Assembly: GCA_029246415.1 (NCBI GenBank)
Contig: JAQWNF010000023.1
Location: 62,001-126,000, forward strand
DNA: 64,000 bases
DNA from: Glaciecola sp.
Lineage (GTDB): Bacteria; Pseudomonadota; Gammaproteobacteria; Enterobacterales; Alteromonadaceae
Reading direction: 5' to 3'
Below are positions 16,645-25,782 of the stretch, piece by piece. Every line of letters begins with the position of its first letter. The stretch's first letter is position 1. A model generated the notes under the pieces. The model was not told where the DNA came from, searched no databases, and saw only the letters and a list, made by a program, of their open reading frames with translations. Both the position numbers and the translations under genes were made by a program.

Positions 16645-18374
16645 TTCACACTCTCTGCTTTTTGGAACTCATCTGTGCTCATTTTTGCAATATGATTAGC
16701 GGCAATATAACCAAACGTCATCGCCGGACCAATCGTAGAGCCTGCACCTGGGTAGCTGGTACCCATCACTGACGAAGAAGCATTACCAATCGCATATAAT
16801 CCTTCGATTGGCTCACCTGAAGGGCGCACCACTTGAGCGGAATCATTGGTTAGCAAACCACCTTTGGTTCCAATATCCCCAGGATTAATCATCATTGCAT
16901 AATAAGGACCTTTGGAAATTGGTGCTAAACAAGGATTAGGCTTTACTTTGGGGTCGCCATAGTAGCGGTCAAATACGTTATTCCCGCGAGCAAACTCTGC
17001 ATCGATACCTGTCTTAGCGTAGCCATTCATTTTTTCAACTGTGTCGGCTAATCCCGCTGCATCGACATTAATTTTTTGGGCTAGCGCTTCTAATGAATCA
17101 GCTTTAAAATATACCGTATCTAACCATGATTTAGATGCTCGGCTATCTGGCATGATTTTACCAGGCATCAAAGGCCCCATCGCATATTCATATCTAAAGT
17201 GCGCATCAAACACAACCCATGCCGGTATCGAATTTCCTGTTTTTTCATGATTTTTATACATTGCATCACCAAACTCTAAATACGGTGCAGCTTCGTTAAA
17301 AAATCGCTTACCTAAACCATCTACAACAATTGCACCAGGGAAAGAACGTTCCGCAAATAAGCCTCTTGAGCTTGGCTCTTTGGGCACTTTTATAGTCGGT
17401 GTCCACCAACACCAATCCAATAAATCGGTCGCAGCACCTAGTTTTTGTCCAGCTTCTAACGCCGCACCAGTATTTCCACCTTTCGGAGTCGCACTCCATG
17501 CTTGTTGTGATGGTATTGGTAAGTATTTTTCACGTAGCGTTTGATTTTGTTCAAACCCCCCGCTTCCCATAATAACGCCATAGCGTGCGCTGAGCGTTAG
17601 CTCTTTACCATTTTGTAATACTTTAATGCCGGTCACTTTGTTGTCAGCAGTGACAAAATCGGTAAATTCGGTACTACGCCATAATGGGACATTACGGTCG
17701 ATTAGAGATTGGCGTAACGATGCAACTAAACTCGCGCCTAAACCGGCTCGACGGTCTCGGCGTCCTTTTTTACGTTGTTTAAAATCAAACTTATATCGCA
17801 GCATCAAACCTAAAATCATAAATATCCAACCACGCTCTTTAGACACCGCTTTATGCGCTTGCCGCGCTGTCCAAGCCATTTTACCCATTAATAAGGTGTT
17901 CCCTGATGCCGGTTGTTGATTTTCTATTTCGTCTCCTAAACATGTGGTATCAAATAATTCAGGATCCATGGTTCGGCCTCCAGGCAACGAACCTTCTAAA
18001 TGCGGATAATAGTCAGGATATTTATCTGCTACAGCTAGCTTTACGCGGGTATTAGCATGCAGTTCGCGCAACATTTTGGGCGCATTGTCTAAATAGGCAC
18101 AAATTCTTGATTTAGCTACGCTGCCATTACTTGCCGCTTCAATATAAGCTAGTGCAGATTCATAGCTATCATTACCACCTAGTGCTTTAAATTCATCATT
18201 ATTAGGTATCCAAATCCCACCGCCAGAGATAGCTGATGTACCACCGTATTTATCACTTTTCTCAACAATCAGTACTGAATAGCCATTATCGGAGGCAAAT
18301 ATAGCAGCAGTCATTGCCCCAGCTCCCGAGCCAACGATAATTACATCGTATTGATTTTCATTGTTGGTACTCAT
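16641..18374 (-). CDS. kstD: 3-ketosteroid delta1-dehydrogenase
   Basis: FAD enzyme that introduces the C1-C2 double bond in ring A of 3-keto-4-ene steroids, which together with 9alpha-hydroxylation opens ring B. The 577-residue protein has VIIVGSGAGAMTAA near residue 12, KYGGTSAISGGGIWIPNN, and the C-terminal PYYAMMINPGDIGTKGG plus GNASSSVMGTSYPGAGSTIG. The Tyr in PYYAM and the following GTKGG correspond to the catalytic Tyr/Gly region of characterised KstD enzymes. An AAGGAG site lies 8 nt before the ATG. Upstream in the operon is a CoA ligase; downstream is fadD3. Confidence 0.93.
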   Translation of the reverse strand: MSTNNENQYDVIIVGSGAGAMTAAIFASDNGYSVLIVEKSDKYGGTSAISGGGIWIPNNDEFKALGGNDSYESALAYIEAASNGSVAKSRICAYLDNAPKMLRELHANTRVKLAVADKYPDYYPHLEGSLPGGRTMDPELFDTTCLGDEIENQQPASGNTLLMGKMAWTARQAHKAVSKERGWIFMILGLMLRYKFDFKQRKKGRRDRRAGLGASLVASLRQSLIDRNVPLWRSTEFTDFVTADNKVTGIKVLQNGKELTLSARYGVIMGSGGFEQNQTLREKYLPIPSQQAWSATPKGGNTGAALEAGQKLGAATDLLDWCWWTPTIKVPKEPSSRGLFAERSFPGAIVVDGLGKRFFNEAAPYLEFGDAMYKNHEKTGNSIPAWVVFDAHFRYEYAMGPLMPGKIMPDSRASKSWLDTVYFKADSLEALAQKINVDAAGLADTVEKMNGYAKTGIDAEFARGNNVFDRYYGDPKVKPNPCLAPISKGPYYAMMINPGDIGTKGGLLTNDSAQVVRPSGEPIEGLYAIGNASSSVMGTSYPGAGSTIGPAMTFGYIAANHIAKMSTDEFQKAESVK

Positions 18375-18470
18375 CTAATTTCTCCTTTTTAGCAAAATAA
18401 TTCTGTTTGAATGAATCGTTTTTGTTGATTGCTAATTCTGACATGGACAAAATATCCACATGATACAAAT

Positions 18471-20165
18471 TTATACATAGAGTGCTTTTTTAAGCTCGTT
18501 CTTAAGCAATTTACCCGCAGGGTTCCGTGGTAATTTTGAAGCCAGTATGTGTAAATGCGCTGGCACCTTATATTTAGCTAAGTGCTGAGTGACATGATTG
18601 AGTAATTCAGCCTCAGTCAGTGATTCGTTATCGAGTAAACATACAGCGGCTACAATAGACTCGCCGGTTTCTTCATCGGGTATGCCAAACACTGCGGCTT
18701 CGTCTACTTTTGGATGTTCTAATAAGCAAGACTCTACCTCTGCGGTTGAAATGTTTTCACCTGCACGAATAATGACATCTTTAATACGATCTACGATGTA
18801 CAAAAAACCGTCATCATCAATGTAACCAATATCACCACTGTGTAACCAACCTGATTTAAGTGTTTCACTGGTTGCAGCGTCATTACTTAAATAGCCATCC
18901 ATCAAGCACACACCTCTCATGCAGATTTCACCTAATTCGTTGTTAGGCAAGACGTGTCCTTCAGGTGAACAAATTCGTGTTTCCATTATGGGAGATAACA
19001 GCCCCGAACTTTTGGGCTTATGACGAAATAATTCACCGGCCATTGCAGCGCAGACCCCGTTAGTTTCGGTCATCCCAAAACCAACACCAATCATATGCTC
19101 ATCTAACGAAGATAATGCACTATCGATAAGGCTTGTCGGCAAACCTGAACCACCGAAGCCCAGCCCGCCAAATGTTTTCATCACCTCTGGAGTATGAAAA
19201 TCAGGATCTCGTAATAACTGCATGACCATTGAGGGAGCGCCATTAAACTGTGTAACTTGCTCTTGCTTAATTAATTCAATCGCCGACGCAACCTCCCATT
19301 TATGGGTGAATATCAAACGTCTACCTGCTCTCAGCGCACTAAATAATTGTGCGTGCAAGCCACTAACATGAAACAGAGGCACTGCAGTAAGTAGCGTCGG
19401 CACCAACGCTTTTTCCATTATTTTGGCAACGGCTTGAGGAGATGTCATTGCTGACACAGCACTGATATAATCAATATTGAATAACGACTGACATACTGCT
19501 ATGTGACTTGATACTACAGCCTTGGCTTTACTACTAGCACCGGATGTAAAAAGCACTAAAGCAGGATCAGTTTCGTTAATTTGAGGCATCGGTAATTTAA
19601 CCGCTACACACGAAATAGCGTCACCAAAAGCAGTTGTGTCAGCTGACTCATTAACATCAACCTGAAGATCATTAAGTAGGATAGTTTTGTCCGAACAAGG
19701 AAACTTTTCGTTCAATCGAAGCCACCTTGTACTATCACAAACAATCAGCTTAGGTTCGATGATGGCAATCGCTTCTCTTAATTCTTGTCCCGTACCAAAA
19801 CTATTCAGCGGAGCAGGAACCGCACCGATTAACGCCACGGCACAAAATGCGATGATCCACTCAGGGCGATTACGCATCGCAATAACAACTCGGTCTCCTT
19901 GCGTAATTTTTTGTGCATGCATCCAAGTAGCCATGCTATCCACTTGCTCAAAAAACTCCTTAAACGTCAAACGCTGTTCTTGATAGACTAAAAAGGTTTG
20001 GTCGTCCGTTCGACGTGAATCATTCACGACTTGCGATAAGTTTATCGGAGCATTAGCATATACTTTAAAAATCTGACCATTAACCCGTTTATCTACAATT
20101 TCAAAAGGGCCGCCTGGCGCCATAATCCGAGATTTAACATCTGCTGTTGCATCAACTAAATTCAT
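18471..20165 (-). CDS. acyl-CoA synthetase (adenylate-forming)
   Basis: 564-residue class I adenylate-forming enzyme, probably activating a steroid carboxylate (side chain or ring product). It has ALVLFTSGASSKAKAVV as P-loop (the usual TSGTTG is TSGAS), GFGMTETNG, the A8 motif LHSGDIGYIDDDG and RIKDVIIRAGENIS, and the C-terminal catalytic Lys in RNPAGKLLKNEL. The altered P-loop is odd but tolerated in some family members. The first codons overlap the end of the MBL hydrolase gene by 4 nt, so the two are coupled. I cannot tell the substrate: it is not FadD3-like and not FATP-like. Confidence 0.85.
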   Translation of the reverse strand: MNLVDATADVKSRIMAPGGPFEIVDKRVNGQIFKVYANAPINLSQVVNDSRRTDDQTFLVYQEQRLTFKEFFEQVDSMATWMHAQKITQGDRVVIAMRNRPEWIIAFCAVALIGAVPAPLNSFGTGQELREAIAIIEPKLIVCDSTRWLRLNEKFPCSDKTILLNDLQVDVNESADTTAFGDAISCVAVKLPMPQINETDPALVLFTSGASSKAKAVVSSHIAVCQSLFNIDYISAVSAMTSPQAVAKIMEKALVPTLLTAVPLFHVSGLHAQLFSALRAGRRLIFTHKWEVASAIELIKQEQVTQFNGAPSMVMQLLRDPDFHTPEVMKTFGGLGFGGSGLPTSLIDSALSSLDEHMIGVGFGMTETNGVCAAMAGELFRHKPKSSGLLSPIMETRICSPEGHVLPNNELGEICMRGVCLMDGYLSNDAATSETLKSGWLHSGDIGYIDDDGFLYIVDRIKDVIIRAGENISTAEVESCLLEHPKVDEAAVFGIPDEETGESIVAAVCLLDNESLTEAELLNHVTQHLAKYKVPAHLHILASKLPRNPAGKLLKNELKKALYV

Positions 20166-21265
20166 TTTATTATCCTGTCTAGTTTCAATGATTGTGTCGA
20201 ATAATATCTGTCAACGCCATCATTGGTTTGGCGTTGACAGTGTAAATACTCATTAGCTTCAAGCCAATTAAGATGAGCAAGGGTTTCACCTAATGCCATT
20301 AACGTATCAATGGGCGAAAGCTTTCTGTTAAATAAATGCTGCATCGCTTCATAGGCATTAAATTGCGAATGATGTTTAGCAAACTCTTTAATTATTGCCA
20401 ACGTGTTAATATGATGATCTATTAGTTGCTGAGCCCGCACATGCATTTTCTTAAATATAGGACCATGAGCAGGCATAACGAGTGTGTCAACATCCAGTGA
20501 TTGCATATATTTTAGCGATCGCAACCAATTTTTTAACGGTTGCCCCATTGGCTCTATCTCACTAACAAGAATATTTGAGCTGATATGCGGTAGTAATTGA
20601 TCGCCCGCCAACAATAATTTATCATCTTCACAGTATAAACACGCATGTTCCGGCGAATGGCCTTCCCCAATAACTATCCGCCATTTGCGCTTACCTATCG
20701 CCAATACATCATCATGGCGAAGTCGGTTAAACGTGCTAGGCCTATGCTCCATAAAAGGGTCTTTTCTACATGCTTCAAATATTTTTTCGACCGTATCTAA
20801 TGGTACACCTGCATGTTGATAAAACTGACGTTGATGACTATTGCCTAACGTATCTAATGCTCGGCTATGTGTACCTAGCGTATAAAACTCACCATACGTC
20901 ATGTACAAGGGTATGTTGAATGTATCCATTAACCACTTTGCCAAACTACTGTGGTCATAATGAAAATGTGTACAAATCAAACCTTTAATAGGCTTGGTTT
21001 GGCAATACCGCTCAGCAACGACAAGCCATAATTCTTTGGTTTTGTCAGTATGCAATCCGGTATCCACAATAAACCATCCATCATCGTCCTCTAAGAGATA
21101 CAAGTTGATATGATCAAGTGCCATCGGCATTGGCATTCTGATCCACAAAATTCCTTCCGTAATTTGCACAGCTGTTCCGTTGGCTTTTGGTACCAATAAG
21201 GGATAGTCTAAAGCACTATTTCGTTCTTTATCGGTTCGAACTTTACTTACCAGTTTAGATTTCAT
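20162..21265 (-). CDS. MBL-fold metallo-hydrolase
   Basis: 367-residue metallo-beta-lactamase-fold hydrolase. The metal ligands are visible: THFHYDH around residue 105, the His of GEGHSPEHACLY, the Asp of LLAGDQLLP and the final His of VMPAHGPIF. A helical C-terminal region of about 90 residues follows, as in the larger thioesterase-like members. Such proteins recur in steroid degradation clusters, where thioester hydrolysis is plausible but unproven. GGAG lies 5 nt before the ATG. First gene of the minus-strand kstD operon, 75 bp from a regulon palindrome shared with the divergent MFS gene. Confidence 0.85.
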   Translation of the reverse strand: MKSKLVSKVRTDKERNSALDYPLLVPKANGTAVQITEGILWIRMPMPMALDHINLYLLEDDDGWFIVDTGLHTDKTKELWLVVAERYCQTKPIKGLICTHFHYDHSSLAKWLMDTFNIPLYMTYGEFYTLGTHSRALDTLGNSHQRQFYQHAGVPLDTVEKIFEACRKDPFMEHRPSTFNRLRHDDVLAIGKRKWRIVIGEGHSPEHACLYCEDDKLLLAGDQLLPHISSNILVSEIEPMGQPLKNWLRSLKYMQSLDVDTLVMPAHGPIFKKMHVRAQQLIDHHINTLAIIKEFAKHHSQFNAYEAMQHLFNRKLSPIDTLMALGETLAHLNWLEANEYLHCQRQTNDGVDRYYSTQSLKLDRIIK

Positions 21266-21340
21266 CCGGTCTCCACAAATGCCATAAGGGATACAACAAT
21301 TAACTTTAGTTATAAGAAAACATTTAAGGATTTGGTAATA

Positions 21341-21357
21341 CGTCCAAAAGGACGATG
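21341..21357 (+). promoter_or_regulatory. steroid-regulon palindrome, site C (divergent MFS / kstD operon)
   Basis: CGTCC-AAAA-GGACG with perfect arms, followed by ATG. On the plus strand AATCTT begins 20 nt after GGACGATG (21378-21383). It lies midway in the 150-bp divergent region between the MBL hydrolase and MFS genes and could serve both. Confidence 0.7.
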
Positions 21358-21415
21358 CCGAAATTCTTACTAAGGTTAATCTTGTGTTAATTACTTGTAA
21401 CCAGAGATGTAGTCA

Positions 21416-22747
21416 ATGCAAATGAACCATAGCGTATTAAGCCCAGCGAGAACAAGAATAACTCTGTTCTTATTAGCTTTAATTTATGTTTTTTCCTACA
21501 TAGATCGAAATCTGATTGCGATTGTCATTGAACCCATAAAACTAGAGTTTGGTGTATCTGATACCGTTATGGGGGCAGTAAGTGGACTGGCGTTTGCAGT
21601 TCTTTATTCTGTATTTAGTTTTCCATTAAGTCGCCTAGCGGATAGAGGCGTTAATCGCAGAAGTATTGTAGCTGTCTGTTGTGGTCTATGGAGTTTAGCG
21701 ACTATGGCAAGTGGCATGGTCGGCCAGTTTTGGCAATTTGTCATCTTTCGTATGACCGTTGCTATCGGGGAAGCTGGCGGTACATCGCCGTCTATATCGA
21801 TGGTGTCTGATTTATATCCCCCGCATAAACGTTCTTTTGCAATCAGTTTATACATGCTCGGCCCACATATTGGTTTACTTGCAGCGATGGCTTTGGGTGG
21901 CTGGATTGCGCAAGAATTTGGCTGGCGTGCAGTATTTATCTTGTTTGGTGCTCCGGGCATTATTATCGCTTTATTGCTGTATGTTTTTGGCAGAGACCCT
22001 GGTATGGGTGTATACGATACCGAAGCAGAAAAGCAAGTACGTTTGCAGCCTCAAGGTAAATTCTTTACCGACCTGCGTGACATTATAAAAATTAAAGGGT
22101 TCTTATATATTTGTATGGGAACGGCTATCGCCGGTATGGTTGGATACGGTTACGGTATCTGGGCACCCACATTTATGGTTAGAACTTTTGATATGACATT
22201 AGCACACGCTGGCTTGTCATTCGGTTTAGCAAGCGGTGTGTTCGCTGCAGCCGGCTCAATATTTAGCGGTTTTTATTGCGATAAACTAAGTCAAAATGAT
22301 ACTCGCTGGCAACTTCGAATGCCTGTCATTGGTGTATTGTTGAGTATTCCATTTGGCTGCGGATTTCTTTTCTGGCCCGCTGATGCAATTTGGCAATTAG
22401 GTAGTGTCAAAATACCTCATGCAATTATCTTTGCAGCCGGTTTTAGTTTCTTCAACAGTTGGTGGCCAACACTGGCATTTGCTGCAGTAAGTAAATTAGT
22501 CAACAGTAAACAACGTGCTACGAGTATTGCAATGTTGGCACTATTTTTAACCTTATTTGGCGCCGGTATCGGCCCATTGTTAACCGGCACATTTAGTGAT
22601 CTATTCTCACAAACAGATGCTGGTGAAGGCTTGCAATATGCCATTCTATTGATGCTTATCATGTTGCTGTTGTCAGCACTGTTTTATCACAAAGCCATCA
22701 CGCCTTACTATAAACATATGACTAATATTGCAACAAGTGATAACTAG
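21416..22747 (+). CDS. MFS transporter, probable steroid uptake carrier 1
   Basis: 443-residue inner-membrane major facilitator with about 12 hydrophobic segments. TM1 carries FSYIDRNLIAIVIEPIK, and the loop after TM2 has the MFS A-motif variant SRLADRGVNRR. The second half repeats the fold with a YCDKLSQND loop. It is a paralogue of the carrier at 29519, with the same order of motifs. In the absence of Mce-type genes it is a candidate steroid or bile-acid importer, though export is not excluded. The start is the ATG at 21416 or 21422; the ribosome site is weak. kshA follows after 86 bp, probably on the same transcript. Confidence 0.85.
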   Translation: MQMNHSVLSPARTRITLFLLALIYVFSYIDRNLIAIVIEPIKLEFGVSDTVMGAVSGLAFAVLYSVFSFPLSRLADRGVNRRSIVAVCCGLWSLATMASGMVGQFWQFVIFRMTVAIGEAGGTSPSISMVSDLYPPHKRSFAISLYMLGPHIGLLAAMALGGWIAQEFGWRAVFILFGAPGIIIALLLYVFGRDPGMGVYDTEAEKQVRLQPQGKFFTDLRDIIKIKGFLYICMGTAIAGMVGYGYGIWAPTFMVRTFDMTLAHAGLSFGLASGVFAAAGSIFSGFYCDKLSQNDTRWQLRMPVIGVLLSIPFGCGFLFWPADAIWQLGSVKIPHAIIFAAGFSFFNSWWPTLAFAAVSKLVNSKQRATSIAMLALFLTLFGAGIGPLLTGTFSDLFSQTDAGEGLQYAILLMLIMLLLSALFYHKAITPYYKHMTNIATSDN

Positions 22748-22833
22748 CGGCTAAGTCATAGTTGCATTAAGGAATTATTGGCTCGTCTAACATTTTATTT
22801 ATAAGACCATTAACGACAAACAAAGGAGTATTT

Positions 22834-23928
22834 ATGGCCACTTCACAAGATTATCGTCTCGGCGATTATACGTTCCCTCGCGGTTGGTTCATGATAGCTA
22901 CCGCTGAAGAAATTAATACACATAAGCCTGTAGCAGTTCGATTTTTTGGCAGAGATTTTGCCTTATATCGTGGACGTGCAACAGGTAGAGTTGTTCTTCT
23001 AGATGCATATTGTCCACACATGAAAACCCACTTAGCTGCTGACAATGACACCTCATATGTCATCATTGATGGCGGTGGCACTAATATTGAAGGGGATAGT
23101 ATCCGCTGTCCATACCATGCATGGCGCTTTGGTCCAGACGGTCAATGTGACGATATTCCTTACCATGAAGGCCCTATTCCTAAAACAGCCTGCATTAAAG
23201 CATGGCCGGTTGCGGAAAGTATGGGCGCTATTTGGATATGGCATGATCCAGAAAACGGCGAACCAGAATGGGAACACCCTAGTTTACCGCAATGGGATGA
23301 CAAAGCTTGGGTGCATTGGCGTTTTGATGATCTTGGTATACTCGAGCAACATCCACAAGAAGTGATCGACAACATTTGTGATTACGGTCATCTAAGTCCG
23401 ATTCATGGTTCGACCGTGGAACGTTACGAAAATGAATTTAACGGCCATTTAGCCACGCAGCGTCAGTGCGGTCCTCACCGCACCTTAGTCGGTGAAGATG
23501 GCGAAAGTCCAGTATTACACACTGTGACGACTTATCATGGTCCCGGTGTCTTGTTATCACACTTGACGGGATTTTATGAATCTCATCTTATGATAGTGCA
23601 TACCCCTGTCGAGGATGGTTCCATCAAAGTATGGCATGCATTACTCGTTAAATCTCCTGGAGGCCATGCCGAAGCAACGGTAGAAGATGGCATAGCGGCG
23701 CGTCAGTTCCAAGATGCAAGTAAAGCTGCATTTATGCAGGACTTCCAGGTATGGGTCAATAAAGCACCATGTTTAAATGGATTATTTTTACCAAGTGATG
23801 GACCGTTTATGAAAGCGCGAATTTGGTATAAGCAATTTTATAACCCAAGAGCACGCAAAGAAGAGTTCCAATCTAAAGTTGATGGCGTGTATGTGCCAAA
23901 AGGCGCGATAGCCTATACTGAAGAATAA
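22834..23928 (+). CDS. kshA: 3-ketosteroid 9alpha-hydroxylase oxygenase, KshA-like Rieske protein
   Basis: Terminal oxygenase that hydroxylates C9 of androsta(di)enedione and so triggers opening of ring B. The 364-residue protein has a Rieske [2Fe-2S] site with ligands C60/H62 (YCPHM) and C92/H95 (RCPYHAW), and a mononuclear iron site with H186 and H191 plus the bridging D183 in DNICDYGHLSPIHG. The gap between the two Rieske ligand pairs is about 29 residues, compared with 16 in mycobacterial KshA as I recall it, so the Rieske domain carries an insertion of about 13 residues. AAGGAG precedes the ATG. The needed reductase KshB is not in this window. A related Rieske oxygenase acting at another position is possible. 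Confidence 0.82.
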   Translation: MATSQDYRLGDYTFPRGWFMIATAEEINTHKPVAVRFFGRDFALYRGRATGRVVLLDAYCPHMKTHLAADNDTSYVIIDGGGTNIEGDSIRCPYHAWRFGPDGQCDDIPYHEGPIPKTACIKAWPVAESMGAIWIWHDPENGEPEWEHPSLPQWDDKAWVHWRFDDLGILEQHPQEVIDNICDYGHLSPIHGSTVERYENEFNGHLATQRQCGPHRTLVGEDGESPVLHTVTTYHGPGVLLSHLTGFYESHLMIVHTPVEDGSIKVWHALLVKSPGGHAEATVEDGIAARQFQDASKAAFMQDFQVWVNKAPCLNGLFLPSDGPFMKARIWYKQFYNPRARKEEFQSKVDGVYVPKGAIAYTEE

Positions 23929-23961
23929 GTTTTGGGTATCTGAGGTTTTAGTTATCTAGCG

Positions 23962-23978
23962 TTTTGATAGTATCAAAA
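23962..23978. repeat. perfect 8-bp inverted repeat TTTTGATA-G-TATCAAAA
   Basis: Perfect palindrome with a single central base, 34 bp after kshA and just before the shared terminator. The 1-nt loop makes an RNA hairpin of the full arms impossible, so it is either a protein-binding site or part of an upstream terminator stem. Function unknown. Confidence 0.5.
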
Positions 23979-23990
23979 TGTTTTTAAAAA

Positions 23991-24012
23991 AATGCAGCTA
24001 TTAAGCTGCATT
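23991..24012. terminator. bidirectional terminator between kshA and the aldehyde dehydrogenase gene
   Basis: AATGCAGCT, loop ATTA, AGCTGCATT: a perfect 9-bp stem with T-rich tails on both strands (TTTTTT to the right, and A tract to the left). It separates two convergent genes. Confidence 0.9.
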
Positions 24013-24035
24013 TTTTATGTGAAATATTTAGAAAC

Positions 24036-25472
24036 TTAATCTGCGCTAACTTGCGCTACCATCATCGCTTTAAATTGCTCATTATGCGGAGGTAACAAGC
24101 CCCACTCAGCTCTTGGATCATGCTTTGGTGCAACAAATACCGTTCTGGCGTGACTCAGCGCTTTAAACCCCTCATGCCCATGATAATGTCCCATTCCAGA
24201 AGCCCCTACCCCACCAAACGGGGCGTCATGCATCGCTGCATGCATCAAGCAATCATTAATAGACACACCACCGGATGATGTATTAGCTAGCACATTATCA
24301 AGTTCGGCTTGGTCCTCACCAAAATAATACAGGGCAAGTGGTTTATCACGTCGATTAATGTCGTCAATAACCTCATTAATATTGTCAAAAGGTAGTAATA
24401 CTGCCGCAGGACCAAATATTTCCTCTTGCATAATGCGCGTGTTTTTTGGCGGCGCAATGACTAAGTGAAGCGGCAATCTTTTGTCATTCGTCACACATTC
24501 AGTTAGATCATCAATGTTATGGCTCACACGTACATCACAACCACTATCTTGTGCTTGTTTAATCACATCAACAACTCGTTGGCAATGAGCTTGATTGACA
24601 ATTGGTACGACATCAGCATTGTTAGTAATTTCAGGGAAAAGAGACTGATAAGTTTCGAGGATCAAGGACGCAGCTTGCTCGATGTTATATTTGGGTACAT
24701 AAATAATATCAGGGCTGATGCATAGCTGGCCACCATTGTTACTTTTTGCAACGGCTATGCGCCTGCATGTTTCTTGCAAATCACTACTGTCACTTACCAC
24801 TACCGGTGACTTCCCCCCTAATTCAAGAGTAACAGGGACTAAATTCTGTGCAGCAGCCTGCATGATTTTTTTACCAACAGCAGTACTGCCCGTAAAGATA
24901 AGATGATCAAAAGGTAGATGGCTAAATTCAACACCGACTTCTACTCCCCCAGTTACCACCGCGACGAGCAGAGGATCGAGTTCTTTTGCAAAAATGGTTG
25001 CAAGCACTTCAGCTGTCTTAGGGGTGACCTCAGAGGGTTTAAGTATTGCTCTGTTTCCGGCTCCTAATGCACAGGCTAAAGGTGAGAGCAACGTATATAA
25101 AGGTGCATTCCATGTGCCAATAATCCCCACACTTCCCTTGGCTTGATATTCAACACGAGCTGTACTGCCGAGTTGGTCATAAGGAGAAAATACTTGACGG
25201 TGGTCACTCTCAAGCCAAGTTTCTAGATTATCTCGCGCATACTTAAGGCTAGACAGTGAACCTAGTATGTCATTCATCACAGAGAAGCCTTGGCTGCGCC
25301 CTGCAAAATCAAGTTCCATGGCTTCAGCAAACTTCTGATGGTGTGCGACAACCACATCGATCACTTGCTGTAAACGCTTGCGCCTTTGGTCTGCGCTAAC
25401 AAGCCGATGTTGAATATGATCTTGCTGCTGAGCGTTTAATAGTTCTGCCATTGAATCGAATTGCTGAGTCAT
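24036..25472 (-). CDS. aldehyde dehydrogenase (coniferyl-aldehyde dehydrogenase type)
   Basis: NAD(P)-dependent oxidation of an aldehyde to a carboxylate. The 478-residue protein has the catalytic Glu217 in TLELGGKSP, nucleophile Cys251 in NNGGQLCISP, Asn122 in GTWNAPLY, and FTGSTAVGK in the cofactor site. The short N-terminus and C-terminal HGHEGFKALSHARTV put it in the class 3 / CalB-like branch. It is transcribed alone, from a promoter next to a regulon palindrome. A role on a steroid side-chain aldehyde (for example the C22 or C24 aldehyde from aldolytic cleavage) is inference from context. AAGGAA lies before the ATG. Confidence 0.88.
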   Translation of the reverse strand: MTQQFDSMAELLNAQQQDHIQHRLVSADQRRKRLQQVIDVVVAHHQKFAEAMELDFAGRSQGFSVMNDILGSLSSLKYARDNLETWLESDHRQVFSPYDQLGSTARVEYQAKGSVGIIGTWNAPLYTLLSPLACALGAGNRAILKPSEVTPKTAEVLATIFAKELDPLLVAVVTGGVEVGVEFSHLPFDHLIFTGSTAVGKKIMQAAAQNLVPVTLELGGKSPVVVSDSSDLQETCRRIAVAKSNNGGQLCISPDIIYVPKYNIEQAASLILETYQSLFPEITNNADVVPIVNQAHCQRVVDVIKQAQDSGCDVRVSHNIDDLTECVTNDKRLPLHLVIAPPKNTRIMQEEIFGPAAVLLPFDNINEVIDDINRRDKPLALYYFGEDQAELDNVLANTSSGGVSINDCLMHAAMHDAPFGGVGASGMGHYHGHEGFKALSHARTVFVAPKHDPRAEWGLLPPHNEQFKAMMVAQVSAD

Positions 25473-25600
25473 GGGCTAGTTCCTTTGATTGTAAGTAGAT
25501 TAAATGCTAAACGAAGGTGTGATTAATTCACCGACATGAATGATCTTAACGACACGTTTCTCTCAATTATTGCAAACCTAATATATTTGTACACATCTTT

Positions 25601-25618
25601 CCTCGTCCACTTGGACGA
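25601..25618 (-). promoter_or_regulatory. steroid-regulon palindrome, site D (aldehyde dehydrogenase promoter)
   Basis: TCGTCC-ACTT-GGACGA, the most symmetric member of the family. Read on the minus strand, TAGGTT begins 20 nt after the GGACGAGG half (25580-25575), with TATATT overlapping it (25585-25580). The 310-bp intergenic stretch 25473-25782 otherwise holds only site E and shows no gene. Confidence 0.7.
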
Positions 25619-25706
25619 GCGTTAAACTTCGCACTTTACAGTTACACATAATATGTATAGATAATCTTGCTTTTAATGGGTAAATAATCTCGCAAAGACA
25701 ACGTTT

Positions 25707-25723
25707 AGTCCATAAAGACGATG
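25707..25723 (+). promoter_or_regulatory. steroid-regulon palindrome, site E (hsaB operon promoter)
   Basis: AGTCC-ATAA-AGACG followed by ATG. GATACT begins 20 nt after AGACGATG (25744-25749), 34 nt before the hsaB ATG. One mismatch in each arm relative to site D. Confidence 0.65.
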
Positions 25724-25782
25724 ATGCGAAACGAGCTTGTTAAGATACTGTTTAAACTGAATGCTTAAAAAGGTAAATTACC

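Noticed and set aside
22748-22833. CGTCT half-site upstream of kshA
   Set aside because: Only one arm is present (near 22795) and no second GGAC arm follows at the right spacing, so it is not counted in the operator family.
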